Source of the DNA: Glycomyces buryatensis
GTDB taxonomy: Bacteria > Actinomycetota > Actinomycetes > Mycobacteriales > Micromonosporaceae
Direction of reading: 5' to 3'
Assembly (NCBI RefSeq): GCF_004912275.1
Contig: NZ_STGY01000083.1
Span: forward strand, 1 to 64,000
DNA: 64,000 bases
Made by a program: the position numbers and the translations under genes. Below are positions 21,007 to 29,026 of the stretch, in pieces (within the stretch, counting starts at the first letter, position 1; every line of letters begins with the position of its first letter). The notes beneath the pieces are model-generated. The model saw nothing but the letters and a program-made list of their open reading frames with translations. It did no database searches and was not told the DNA's origin.

Positions 21007-21774
21007 ATGGGAATGCAGTTCTACACCAGTCCCGAACAGATCATGCGGGACCGGGCCGAATACGCCCGCAAGAACATCTCCAGGGGCCGCAACGTCGTGG
21101 TGCTCTCCTGCGCCGACGGAGTCCTGTTCGTCGCCGAGAACATCTCCTCGGCCCTGCACAAGCTCTCTGAGCTCTATGACCGCATCGGCTTCGCCGCGGT
21201 CGGGCGCTACAACGAGCTGGAGAACCTGCGCACCGCCGGTGTCCGGATGGCCGACCTGCGCGGCTACTCCTACGACCGGCGCGATGTCACCGCCGGGAGC
21301 CTGGCCAAGGCCTTCGCCCAGACCCTCGGCGCGATCTTCTCCGAGCAGACCAAGCCGTTCGAGGTCGAGATCTGCGTCGCCGGAGTCGGGCCCAACCCCG
21401 AAGCCGACGAGCTCTACCGGCTCACCTTCGACGGCTCGATCCTCGACGAACCCGGATACCTGGCGATGGGCGGCCAGGCCGAAGACCTGGTCGAGGTCCT
21501 CAAGGCCGACCACGACTACAACCTCCCGCTGGCCGATGCGTTCGCCCTGGCGCTCAGCGCCCTGTCGCACGGCGGCTCCAACGGTGAGCGGCGCGAGCTG
21601 AGCAGGGACGTCCTCGAAGTGGCGCTCCTCGAGCGCGCCCGCCCCGGACGGTCCTTCCGCCGTATAGAAGGACTCGCGCTGGAGGCCCTGCTCCCGGCCG
21701 TGGAAGCCGAACCCGAAGCCGAAACCGACGAGGCGGACGAGTCCGACGACTCCTCCGAGACCACCGAATCCTGA
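21007..21774 (+). CDS. prcA: 20S proteasome alpha subunit PrcA
   Basis: 255 residues. The N-terminal [20 protein letters not shown] is the gating region and H0 helix of alpha subunits. There is no catalytic Thr. [18 protein letters not shown] and [14 protein letters not shown] match the family. The C-terminal 25 residues are a Glu/Asp/Ser-rich tail, probably flexible. The alpha ring forms the gated entrance that the QYL of Mpa engages. The ATG at 21007 has GAGAGGAG about 9 bases upstream; a second ATG at 21013 is possible. Confidence 0.96.
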   Translation: MGMQFYTSPEQIMRDRAEYARKNISRGRNVVVLSCADGVLFVAENISSALHKLSELYDRIGFAAVGRYNELENLRTAGVRMADLRGYSYDRRDVTAGSLAKAFAQTLGAIFSEQTKPFEVEICVAGVGPNPEADELYRLTFDGSILDEPGYLAMGGQAEDLVEVLKADHDYNLPLADAFALALSALSHGGSNGERRELSRDVLEVALLERARPGRSFRRIEGLALEALLPAVEAEPEAETDEADESDDSSETTES

Positions 21775-21840
21775 CGACCTAGCCACCACGGGGCCGCGCC
21801 GGGCGGCGCGACTTCGTGGAACCGACGCAACATGGGGGCG

Positions 21841-21885
21841 TCCGGTGGCCGACGGACCGCACCTCGCGGACCGACGGCCACCGGA
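21841..21885. terminator. Terminator hairpin after prcA
   Basis: TCCGGTGGCCG (21841-21851) pairs with CGGCCACCGGA (21875-21885), an 11-bp perfect stem extended inward by CGG/CCG after one mismatch. Confidence 0.6.
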
Positions 21886-22075
21886 ACTCCGGCAAGGACC
21901 GCATTGAAACGGGGGAGCGGGGTACCCGGCATTTTCGGACTCCGCCTCTTCGCGAAACCGTCCCACTCAAATGGACAGTTGCCGGCCCGGCCGGAGGCCC
22001 GCTAGATATCCATAGTGCCCGTCGCGGTCCGGAACCGTTTGATCGCGAGGGGTGTTCTCCTCAAACGAATCGGGG

Positions 22076-22081
22076 TAGGGT
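22076..22081 (+). promoter_or_regulatory. -10 hexamer TAGGGT for pafA
   Basis: TAGGGT, 6 bases, then the ATG at 22088. No ribosome site. The ligase is thus transcribed separately from prcBA. Confidence 0.6.
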
Positions 22082-22087
22082 TTCGAC

Positions 22088-23446
22088 ATGGACAGGCGCA
22101 TTTTCGGACTTGAGACCGAATACGGGGTCACCTGCACGTTCCGGGGACAGCGGCGCCTGTCTCCCGACGAGGTGGCCCGCTACCTCTTCAGGCGCGTCGT
22201 CAGCTGGGGACGCTCCTCCAACGTCTTCCTGCGCAACGGCGCCCGCCTCTACCTGGACGTGGGAAGCCACCCTGAGTACGCCACTCCCGAGTGCGACTCG
22301 GTCGAGGATCTCGTCAAGCACGACCGCGCCGGAGAGCGTATCCTCGAAGGACTCATGATCGACGCCGAGAAGCGCCTTCATGACGAGGGCATTGCCGGCG
22401 ACATCTACCTGTTCAAGAACAACACCGACTCGGCCGGGAACTCATACGGCTGCCACGAGAACTATTGCGTGAGCCGCCACGGCGAATTCGGCCGCCTCGC
22501 CGAAGTCCTCATTCCGTTCCTGGTCACCCGCCAGCTCATCTGCGGCGCCGGCAAGGTCCTCCAGACCCCCCGCGGCGCCCGCTACTGCCTCTCGCAGCGC
22601 GCCGAGCACATCTGGGAGGGCGTCTCCTCGGCCACCACCCGGTCCCGCCCCATCATCAACACCCGCGACGAGCCCCACGCCGACGCCGAGCGCTACCGCC
22701 GACTCCACGTCATCGTCGGCGACTCCAACATCAACGAGATCACCACGATGCTCAAGATCGGCTCGGCCGACCTGGTGCTGCGGATGATCGAGACCGGCGT
22801 GACCATGCGCGACCTGACCCTGGAGAACCCGATCCGGGCCATCCGCGAGATCAGCCACGACACCACCGGCAAGCGCCTGGTCCGCCTCGCCTCCGGTCGC
22901 GAGGCCTCCGCCCTGGACATCCAGCGCGAATACCTCGAAAAGGCCAGGGACTTCGTCGACCAGCGCGGCGCCGACGCCACCACCAAGCGCGTCCTCGAAC
23001 TGTGGGAGCGGGTCCTCCAGGCCGTCGAGACCGGCGACCTCGACTCCGTGTCCCGCGAGATCGACTGGGTCGCCAAGCTCAAGCTCATCGAGCGCTACCG
23101 CGAGAAGCGGGGCCTGGCGCTGTCCAGCCCGCGCGTCGCCCAGCTCGACCTGGCCTACCACGACATCCGCCGCGGCCGAGGCCTGCACCACCTGATGGAG
23201 GCCCGCGGCGAGGCCGAGCGCCTCACCCACGACGTCGAGGTCTTCGAGGCCAAAGAGGTCCCGCCGCAGACCACCCGCGCCCGCCTGCGGGGCGAGTTCA
23301 TCCGCAAGGCCCAGGAGAAGCGCCGCGACTTCACCGTCGACTGGGTCCACCTCAAGCTCAATGACCAGGCCCAGCGGACGGTCCTCTGCAAGGACCCGTT
23401 CCGCTCCCGCGACGAGCGCGTCGACAAGCTCATCGCCAGCATGTGA
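22088..23446 (+). CDS. pafA: Pup-protein ligase PafA
   Basis: 452 residues, homologous to Dop but lacking its extra loop. [12 protein letters not shown] carries catalytic Glu9, and [18 protein letters not shown] carries Asp57 with the His/Glu metal ligands. PafA phosphorylates the C-terminal Glu of deamidated Pup and joins it to substrate lysines. The C-terminal domain (about 380-452, including [15 protein letters not shown]) is complete. It has its own leaderless promoter. Its stop overlaps the ribosome site of a small membrane-protein gene. Confidence 0.97.
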   Translation: MDRRIFGLETEYGVTCTFRGQRRLSPDEVARYLFRRVVSWGRSSNVFLRNGARLYLDVGSHPEYATPECDSVEDLVKHDRAGERILEGLMIDAEKRLHDEGIAGDIYLFKNNTDSAGNSYGCHENYCVSRHGEFGRLAEVLIPFLVTRQLICGAGKVLQTPRGARYCLSQRAEHIWEGVSSATTRSRPIINTRDEPHADAERYRRLHVIVGDSNINEITTMLKIGSADLVLRMIETGVTMRDLTLENPIRAIREISHDTTGKRLVRLASGREASALDIQREYLEKARDFVDQRGADATTKRVLELWERVLQAVETGDLDSVSREIDWVAKLKLIERYREKRGLALSSPRVAQLDLAYHDIRRGRGLHHLMEARGEAERLTHDVEVFEAKEVPPQTTRARLRGEFIRKAQEKRRDFTVDWVHLKLNDQAQRTVLCKDPFRSRDERVDKLIASM

Positions 23447-23453
23447 GGAACCC

Positions 23454-23672
23454 GTGAGCGAGCAAGACCACGCCGGACGGGGCGGGCAGGATCGGCAGGA
23501 AAGCCGGTTCGCCCGCTTCGACCCGGTTGCCGCCTACGAACGGCGCACCACCCGCATCCGCGAGGAGATCGCCCGCAATCGGCGAGGCGAGTACAGGGTC
23601 CCGACCTGGGCCCTCGCGCTCGCGCTGGCGGGCGTCGTCGGCGTATGGATCCTCGTGCTGTTCGTGCTGTAG
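23454..23672 (+). CDS. Small single-pass membrane protein coupled to pafA
   Basis: 72 residues from a GTG whose GAGGA ribosome site overlaps the pafA stop codon, so it is probably co-translated with pafA. The N-terminal half is polar and charged (about 1-45, ending in an Arg-rich RREEIARNRRGEYR-like stretch). The C-terminal half is one hydrophobic segment (WALALALAGVVGVWILVLFVL). The topology would place the charged part in the cytosol. I do not recognise a family. Its tight coupling to the Pup ligase makes a membrane link to pupylation worth testing, but that is speculation. Confidence 0.7.
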   Translation: MSEQDHAGRGGQDRQESRFARFDPVAAYERRTTRIREEIARNRRGEYRVPTWALALALAGVVGVWILVLFVL

Positions 23673-23685
23673 CGAATCGAACGAC

Positions 23686-23715
23686 GCCCCGCCCGCGCAT
23701 TCGCGTAGGCGGGGC
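23686..23715. terminator. Terminator after the pafA operon
   Basis: GCCCCGCC (23686-23693) pairs with GGCGGGGC (23708-23715), with an inner CGCG/CGCG pairing. It starts 13 bases after the small membrane-protein stop. Confidence 0.6.
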
Positions 23716-23762
23716 GGTTCGCGTTCGGGCGCACGCCGGAAGCAGGATGCGCGGCAGGGAAA

Positions 23763-24013
23763 GGGCCCCGGTTTTCGACACTAGCGCGTCGATCCTGAAG
23801 GCACGCTGAAGCGTCGGCGTTCGGAACGTCCCCCAGTTCCGACCCTAGCGCCGGGGAGCTGAAGGTATGCTGAAGCGGCCGTGTTCAGAAGGGCCCCCGG
23901 TTCCGACGCTAACGCGGTGATGCTGAAGGCACGCTGAAGGCACGCTGAAGCGGTCGCGTTCGGAATGTCCCCCGTTTCGAGGCTAACGCGGGGAGCTGAA
24001 GGGCGGCTGAAGA
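23763..24013. repeat. Four degenerate tandem repeats of about 62-76 bp
   Basis: Units begin near 23763, 23829, 23892 and 23968. Each runs: a C-rich start (GGCCCC or TCCCCC), GGTTCCGAC-like, CTA(G/A)CGC-like, then one to three copies of CTGAAGG, then GCGTTCGGAA-like. The third unit carries GCTGAAGGCAC repeated in tandem. The array fills the gap between the convergent pafA operon and DUF3866 gene and encodes no credible protein. Confidence 0.8.
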
Positions 24014-24029
24014 CTGATTGGTCGCGTGC

Positions 24030-25127
24030 TCAGGTTTGCGGCGACTCTGCCAGGAGGATTGCCGCATGGCGGCCCGCCACGGCTTCGGCCACGAAGTAGA
24101 CGCGGTCGCGGTCCAGGCCCCGACCCATGGTCGACAGGCGGACCGGGAGCTCCTCCATCGCCGCGATCAGGCCCGCCGAGTCGACGGCGATTAGTCGGTG
24201 CCGATCGGGCAGTTCGGCCAGTTGGGACTTGATCTTGTCCTCGAGATCCGCGGGCAGCTCGTCCGGGACGGGAATGTCGGCTCCGGCCAGCGCGACCTTC
24301 CCGTAGGCCGTCATCGAATGGTGCGAGATGCCGCGGTGGCGTTCGCGTACGTCGCCCTCGGAGATCCGCAGCGAGGCCACGGGGCGTCCGCCGAGCACGG
24401 CGGCGGCGTTGACCGCCTCACCGGCGGCGGTGCCGGAGAAGCCCCACACGGTTCCGGTGCCGAGATTGCCCGGACCCTGGGCGACGATCGCGATGTCCGC
24501 GCCGCCGACGACCTTTGCCGCAATGAGTGCATTGTGGATATTGGTCGCCTCCAGGTCCCCACCGAAGCACTGCCCGGCGGTGACCGTGCAGCACAGCCGA
24601 TCCGAGAGCTGGTCCATCTGGCGGGAGAACCACGCCGGGAGCGAGCCGCCGTCGGTCATGACATACGCGACCTTGGCCTCGGGCCAGGTGGCGTGGATGC
24701 CGGCCAGGATCGGCGCGAGGGCCGAGTGCAGGTCGGCCACGACGACCGGCATGCCCTCCAGACTCTCGCAGGTTTCGACCGCGGCGCGGTGGGGCGAGTC
24801 GTCCTCGTCCACGGCCAAGCGCATCGCCTGCATCGGCGTGTAGCGGGCCTTGACGATGTGCCCCGGCTCGTCGACGTCGGCCGGAAGCCGGTCGGGAACG
24901 GCGATGACCAGCGCGTAGCCGCCGGTACCGAGTCCCTTCGCGATGGCGTTGCAGTTGAGCAGCACCCGCTCGCCCGGTTCCGGGACGCCGACCAGGGCGT
25001 CATAGGCGAGCCCCTTGCAGGAAAAGGCGTCCTCGCCCTCGCGGGCCTCGACGTCGACTTCCAATTCGGTGCAGCCACTCCAGGAGCCGCGAACGGCGCG
25101 AACGGTACCGTATCGCCATCTGATCAC
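24030..25127 (-). CDS. DUF3866 family protein
   Basis: 365 residues, soluble, no signal peptide. The N-terminal segment (MIRWRYGTV..CTELEVDVE) and glycine-rich stretches such as LNCNAIAKGLGTGGYALVIA, AIVAQGPGNLGTGTVWGFSG and RGISHHSMTAYGKVAL are features I associate with DUF3866, a family of unknown function found near pup/proteasome genes in actinobacteria. No catalytic motif is recognised; the conserved Asp/His/Gly clusters could bind a ligand. It is divergent from pafB, with the two -10 hexamers 52 bases apart, so they may be co-regulated. It is convergent with the pafA operon. Confidence 0.82.
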   Translation of the reverse strand: MIRWRYGTVRAVRGSWSGCTELEVDVEAREGEDAFSCKGLAYDALVGVPEPGERVLLNCNAIAKGLGTGGYALVIAVPDRLPADVDEPGHIVKARYTPMQAMRLAVDEDDSPHRAAVETCESLEGMPVVVADLHSALAPILAGIHATWPEAKVAYVMTDGGSLPAWFSRQMDQLSDRLCCTVTAGQCFGGDLEATNIHNALIAAKVVGGADIAIVAQGPGNLGTGTVWGFSGTAAGEAVNAAAVLGGRPVASLRISEGDVRERHRGISHHSMTAYGKVALAGADIPVPDELPADLEDKIKSQLAELPDRHRLIAVDSAGLIAAMEELPVRLSTMGRGLDRDRVYFVAEAVAGRHAAILLAESPQT

Positions 25128-25133
25128 GAACGG

Positions 25134-25139
25134 ACACTA
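25134..25139 (-). promoter_or_regulatory. -10 hexamer TAGTGT for the DUF3866 gene
   Basis: TAGTGT, 6 bases, then the GTG at 25127 on the minus strand. Leaderless pattern; the divergent pafB hexamer is close by. Confidence 0.55.
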
Positions 25140-25191
25140 TCAAAGGACCGTAGGACGGCGGCCGCGATGGCAGGTGCCGGGGCCGAAGGCA

Positions 25192-25197
25192 TAGGCT
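25192..25197 (+). promoter_or_regulatory. -10 hexamer TAGGCT for pafBC
   Basis: TAGGCT, GGGCGC, then the GTG at 25204. Leaderless pattern. No RecA-NDp match lies upstream, so autoregulation through that motif is not supported. Confidence 0.6.
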
Positions 25198-25203
25198 GGG
25201 CGC

Positions 25204-26220
25204 GTGTCCAACGATCGCACTGAACGCCTGGTGAACCTGGTCTTGTGCCTGCTGTCGTCGCGACGCTTCCAGACGGCGACCAAGATCGCCCGGACCGTCC
25301 CCGGCTACGAGCACGACCTCAACGACAAGCGCGCGCATGAGGCCTTCCAGCGCAAGTTCGAGCGCGACAAGGCCGAGCTGCGCCGCATCGGCGTGCCCCT
25401 CCAATCGGGCACCGACGCCTACTTCGACTCAGAGCCCGGCTACCGCATCGCCCGGTCCGACTTCGAGCTCCCGCAGATCGAGTTCACCGACGCCGAGGCC
25501 GCCGCGGTGGCCGCCGCCGCGCGGTTGTGGCAGCAGCCCGAGCTCCAGTCCGGCTCCGAGCAGGCGCTGCGCAAGCTGCGCGCCGCCGGCATCGACGTCG
25601 AGTCCCATGCGGCCACCGGCCCGGTCAAGACCATGCCCGGGACCGAGGCGGCGCTGTCGCCGCTGCTGGAGGCCGTCTCGCTGCGCCGCGCGGTCACCTT
25701 CGACTACCTGGGCGCGCACGACGAGACGGCGCAGAAACGCCGCCTCCAGCCGTGGGGCTGTGCGGCCTGGCGCGGCCGCTGGTACGTGGCCGGATACGAC
25801 CTCGACCGGGCCGCTCAGCGCGTCTTCCGGCTCTCCCGCATCACCGCGAAGGTCCGCCTGACCGGACCCGAGGACGCCTACGAGATCCCCGCCGACGTCG
25901 ACGTGCTCGCCTTCGCCTCCGAGTCCGAGGCGCACCAGCTGCCCTCGCGCGCCAAGGTCGTGGTGCGGCCCCGCCGGGCCTGGGGCATCCGCCGCCGCGC
26001 CGACCAGATCGGCCCGCGTACCGCCGAGGGCGACGAGGCCTGCTTCTCGTACACCGACACCGCCTACACCGCGTCCTGGCTGGCCTCCTTCGGCGACGAC
26101 GTCCTGGTGCTGGAGCCGCCCGAGCTGGTCAAGGAGACCGTCGCGTGCCTGCAGAACCTCGCCGACGAAGAGCCGGCCGTCGCCGCACCGCAAACGGGAG
26201 TCAACGCCGATGAGCTCTAA
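25204..26220 (+). CDS. pafB: DNA-damage transcription regulator PafB (HTH-WYL)
   Basis: 338 residues. An N-terminal winged HTH (about 1-75, RTERLVNLVLCLLSSRRFQT with KRAHEAFQRKFERDK) leads into a WYL domain (about 135-215, with SLRRAVTFDYLG and WGCAAWRGRWYVAGYD) and a WCX extension. With PafC it forms the heterodimer that activates the LexA-independent DNA-damage response in mycobacteria. Despite the name, it is not needed for pupylation. It overlaps pafC by 11 bases. Confidence 0.96.
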   Translation: MSNDRTERLVNLVLCLLSSRRFQTATKIARTVPGYEHDLNDKRAHEAFQRKFERDKAELRRIGVPLQSGTDAYFDSEPGYRIARSDFELPQIEFTDAEAAAVAAAARLWQQPELQSGSEQALRKLRAAGIDVESHAATGPVKTMPGTEAALSPLLEAVSLRRAVTFDYLGAHDETAQKRRLQPWGCAAWRGRWYVAGYDLDRAAQRVFRLSRITAKVRLTGPEDAYEIPADVDVLAFASESEAHQLPSRAKVVVRPRRAWGIRRRADQIGPRTAEGDEACFSYTDTAYTASWLASFGDDVLVLEPPELVKETVACLQNLADEEPAVAAPQTGVNADEL

Positions 26221-27151
26221 CACCCGCCTGGCCCGCCTGCTCAATCTCGTGCCCTACCTGGTGGCCCGCCCCGAGGGCGTGCCGATCGCCGAGCTGGCGG
26301 CCGACTTCGACGTCAGCGTCGCCCAGCTCCGCACCGACCTGACGGCGCTGTGGATGTGCGGCCTGCCGGGCTACGGCCCCGGCGACCTCATCGACCTGTC
26401 CTTCGACGGCGACCACGTCCGCATCCTGTTCGCCGCCGGCATGGACCGGCCCGTGCGCCTTGCCGGCCACGAGGCGCTCGCCCTGTCGGTCGCCCTCCGG
26501 GTCCTGGGGGACACCCCGGGCGTGGGGGACCGGGCCGCGATCGCCTCCGCGCTCGACAAGCTCGCCGCCGCCGCAGGCGTCGAGGCCGCCGGGGTGGACG
26601 TGCGGGGCACCGTCGTGGAGGACGGCGTCGAACGCTACGCCGACCTGGTCGAATCGGGCCGCGCCGCCCGCATCACCTACTACTCGGCCCACCGCGACAC
26701 CACCTCCGAACGGGTCATCGACCCCATTGAGGTCGTCGCCGCCGACGGCCACGCCTACCTGCGAGCCTGGTGCCGCACCGCCGGCGAGGTCCGTCAGTTC
26801 CGCATCGACCGGATCGACGCCTGCTCCGAGCTGGACGAGCCCTCCGAGCCGCTGCGGCTGAGCAACGGCTCCGCACCCACCGCGTTCCTGGAGGCCGAGC
26901 TGCCGCTCATCGAGCTGCGCGTCGGGCCCGGCGGCAAGTGGATCACCGACTCCTACCCGTGCGAGGAGGTCACCGGCGAGGCCCACGGCTACCGCCGCGT
27001 CAAGCTGCGCGCCCGCGACCTGGACTGGGCGCGGCGCTTCGTGCTCAGCCTCGGCGGCGAGGCGGAGGTCATCGCTCCCGAACAACTGCGCGAATCGGTC
27101 CGGCAGTCCGCGCGGGCCGCACTCGCCCGGTATGCGACCGCTTCCGCCTGA
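26210..27151 (+). CDS. pafC: DNA-damage transcription regulator PafC (HTH-WYL)
   Basis: 313 residues with the same plan as PafB: an HTH (NTRLARLLNLVPYLVARPEG, then AELAADFDVSVAQLRTDL), a WYL domain (about 140-205, ARITYYSAHRD and AYLRAWCRTAGEVRQFRIDR) and a C-terminal WCX region. Its ATG lies inside pafB (GATGAGCTCTAA), giving an 11-base overlap and tight coupling. PafB and PafC act together with RNA polymerase at RecA-NDp promoters. A 17-bp inverted repeat follows. Confidence 0.96.
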   Translation: MSSNTRLARLLNLVPYLVARPEGVPIAELAADFDVSVAQLRTDLTALWMCGLPGYGPGDLIDLSFDGDHVRILFAAGMDRPVRLAGHEALALSVALRVLGDTPGVGDRAAIASALDKLAAAAGVEAAGVDVRGTVVEDGVERYADLVESGRAARITYYSAHRDTTSERVIDPIEVVAADGHAYLRAWCRTAGEVRQFRIDRIDACSELDEPSEPLRLSNGSAPTAFLEAELPLIELRVGPGGKWITDSYPCEEVTGEAHGYRRVKLRARDLDWARRFVLSLGGEAEVIAPEQLRESVRQSARAALARYATASA

Positions 27152-27175
27152 CACCGACGCCCCGTCCCGTGGCTC

Positions 27176-27237
27176 GATGAGTGGTCGCCGATTGTGCAGG
27201 AGCATTGCCCGACCTCCCCGATCGGCGACCACTCATC
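27176..27237. repeat. 17-bp perfect inverted repeat overlapping a promoter
   Basis: GATGAGTGGTCGCCGAT (27176-27192) and ATCGGCGACCACTCATC (27221-27237) are exact reverse complements, separated by 28 bases. The right arm ends against the -10 hexamer TAGACT (27238-27243). It could be the pafC terminator, an operator, or both. Confidence 0.7.
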
Positions 27238-27243
27238 TAGACT
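27238..27243 (+). promoter_or_regulatory. -10 hexamer TAGACT for the small coiled-coil protein
   Basis: TAGACT, GTCGCC, then the ATG at 27250. The -35 region lies inside the right arm of the inverted repeat. Confidence 0.55.
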
Positions 27244-27249
27244 GTCGCC

Positions 27250-27459
27250 ATGATCTGGGCGATATCGGGCGTGCTCGCACTTGCCGGACTGGTGTTCCTG
27301 GCCGTGGCCGCACTGCGGCTGCGCGCGGGCCTGAGCCAGCTGCGAAACGGCCTCGACCGTGTGAACGACCGGATGGAACAGGCGCAGGAACTGCAAGAAC
27401 GCCTGAACCAGACCGCTGCCGCCGCTCAGAAAGTCACCGGGAGCTTCCCCGGTAAGTGA
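27250..27459 (+). CDS. Small membrane-anchored coiled-coil protein
   Basis: 69 residues. An N-terminal hydrophobic helix (about 2-24, IWAISGVLALAGLVFLAVAAL) is followed by a heptad-like region (about 27-60, LRNGLDRVNDRMEQAQELQE) and a short tail. This plan resembles DUF948-type or other bitopic anchors, but I cannot assign a family. It lies between pafC and tatA, with its own leaderless promoter. A role tied to the Tat genes downstream is possible from position only. Confidence 0.75.
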   Translation: MIWAISGVLALAGLVFLAVAALRLRAGLSQLRNGLDRVNDRMEQAQELQERLNQTAAAAQKVTGSFPGK

Positions 27460-27638
27460 CGGAGGACCGTCGCCGGCGCCACATTCTGATAAAGATCGGC
27501 GTTCCCGAAGCCTCCAGTGTTGACGGAAGTGCCGGCAGTCGGTAATGCTTGTCCGGCTTAACCGCGTGTTGGACCACCGGCCTCACAGCTGCCCGGGCGA
27601 GGCCTCAAGGCTCCCTGGCAGACGTCGGGCGAGGGGCA

Positions 27639-27644
27639 TACGAT
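27639..27644 (+). promoter_or_regulatory. Candidate -10 (TACGAT) for tatAC
   Basis: TACGAT lies 39 bases before tatA, with TGGCAG 17 bases further upstream as a weak -35. The mRNA would then have a leader containing the GGAGGGA ribosome site. Confidence 0.35.
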
Positions 27645-27682
27645 GGTTAACGTCACCGACATATATCCGGAGGGACCGAACA

Positions 27683-27970
27683 ATGGGTGCATTGAAGCCC
27701 TGGCACATCATCATTCTCGTCGTTGTCATCCTGTTGCTGTTCGGCTCGAGGAAGCTTCCGGACATGGCCCGGGGTCTGGGTCGCTCTATGCGCATCCTGA
27801 AGTCTGAGACTGAGCAGATGAAGAAGGAAGGCTCGAACCCCGAGGCCGACGGCGACGACCGCGCTGAGCCCAAGCACTCGCGCGAGCCGCTGGACCCGCC
27901 GAAGCCGGTATCCACTGACGACATTATCGATGGCGAATCCGTTGACGCGGACCGCAAGAAGACCCGGTAG
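27683..27970 (+). CDS. tatA: Sec-independent translocase subunit TatA
   Basis: 95 residues. The N-terminal membrane helix (about 6-22, WHIIILVVVILLLFGSRKLP) is followed by the FGSRKLPDMARGLGRSMRI amphipathic helix and a long acidic tail. The start ATG follows GGAGGGA by 8 bases; the frame is open further upstream but without a ribosome site. TatA oligomers form the pore for folded proteins with twin-arginine signals. tatC follows 24 bases downstream; tatB is not in the window, as is usual for this locus. Confidence 0.95.
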   Translation: MGALKPWHIIILVVVILLLFGSRKLPDMARGLGRSMRILKSETEQMKKEGSNPEADGDDRAEPKHSREPLDPPKPVSTDDIIDGESVDADRKKTR

Positions 27971-27994
27971 GCGGTCTTAGAGCAGCATACTCAG

Positions 27995-28954
27995 ATGGCT
28001 ACCGAACCTCGGCGCGAGAGGAAACGCAGGAGTAAATTCCAGCGCGCCGCCGATGGCTCCATGACGCTCATGGAGCACATCCAAGACCTGCGCAGCCGGT
28101 TGCTCGTCGCGGTGCTCGTCATCCTGGTGGGCACTGCTGTCGCCTTCTATTTTGCTGAGACGGTCATCAATTTCCTGGCCGATCCGTACTGCTCCTCGCT
28201 CGCATCGGCCGACGAGAGCGGCGACGGAGCGAAGTGCGAGGCCGTGCTCAACTCGCCGATCTCCCACATCACGCTGTCGCTGAAGATCTCCCTGTACATG
28301 GCGTTGGTCGCCACGGCTCCGGTCTGGCTCTACCAGCTGTGGGCATTCATCGCGCCCGGCCTGCATCGCAGCGAGCGGCGCTACGCCTACCTGTTCATCG
28401 GGATCGCCGCGCCGCTGTTCCTGGCCGGCGCGGTCCTGGCCTACTTCGTGGTCTCCCACGGCATGGAGTTCATCATGCTGCTGGCGAGCCAGGACTTCGT
28501 CATCCTGTTGAACCTTGAGGACTACCTCAACTTCTTCCTCTCGGTGATGATGGTCTTCGGAATCGGCTTCGAGTTCCCGCTGATCATGTTGATGCTCAAC
28601 GTTATCGGACTCGTCAACGCCAAGCAGATGCTCGGCTGGTGGCGGATCGTGGTGCTGATCAGCTTCATCTTCACCGCGGTCTTCACGCCCACCCCCGACC
28701 CGTTCGGGATGACGGCGCTGGCGATCTGCATGCTGATCCTCTACCTGGGGGCGTGCGGTATCGCCTATCTCAACGACAAGCGACGTGGCGTCACCTACGA
28801 CGAGAACCTCGACGACGACGAGGCCGGCGATATCGGCGATGCCGCGGATGTCGGCGCGGCGAGCGCGGTTGAGACCGACCTGGTCGACGACGAGGACCCG
28901 GTGCGGCGCAACCGCCTCGGACGGCGAGTCGACGGATTCGACGACATCACCTGA
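27995..28954 (+). CDS. tatC: Sec-independent translocase subunit TatC
   Basis: 319 residues with six membrane segments. The family start MTLMEHIQDLRSRLL (residues 23-37) contains the conserved Glu and Arg of the signal-peptide receptor site, and FGIGFEFPLIMLML carries the conserved Phe-Glu of the TM4 region. The C-terminal 60 residues are an acidic extension (DDDEAGDIGDAADVG) not present in short TatC proteins. Same operon as tatA. A CAGCAT 6 bases before the ATG could give an internal leaderless start. Confidence 0.95.
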   Translation: MATEPRRERKRRSKFQRAADGSMTLMEHIQDLRSRLLVAVLVILVGTAVAFYFAETVINFLADPYCSSLASADESGDGAKCEAVLNSPISHITLSLKISLYMALVATAPVWLYQLWAFIAPGLHRSERRYAYLFIGIAAPLFLAGAVLAYFVVSHGMEFIMLLASQDFVILLNLEDYLNFFLSVMMVFGIGFEFPLIMLMLNVIGLVNAKQMLGWWRIVVLISFIFTAVFTPTPDPFGMTALAICMLILYLGACGIAYLNDKRRGVTYDENLDDDEAGDIGDAADVGAASAVETDLVDDEDPVRRNRLGRRVDGFDDIT

Positions 28955-28997
28955 TGGCGCGAAGTCCGATGAGGACTGAATAGGGTGAATTACTTGC

Positions 28998-29026
28998 TGC
29001 GGGCCGGGTCTAGCACCCGGTCCGCA
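28998..29026. terminator. Terminator between tatC and the HAD gene
   Basis: TGCGGGCCGGGT (28998-29009) pairs with ACCCGGTCCGCA (29015-29026) with one G-T pair. It overlaps the 3' end of the convergent HAD gene and can serve both directions. Confidence 0.6.

Larger units (their letters stand above)
21775..22087. other. Intergenic region between prcA and pafA
   Basis: 313 bases without a credible gene. It contains the prcA terminator hairpin (21841-21885) and the pafA -10 hexamer (22076-22081). Nothing else stands out. Confidence 0.6.

Noticed and set aside
23763-24013. CRISPR array
   Set aside because: Units are adjacent and degenerate, without identical short repeats separated by unique spacers, and no cas gene is nearby.
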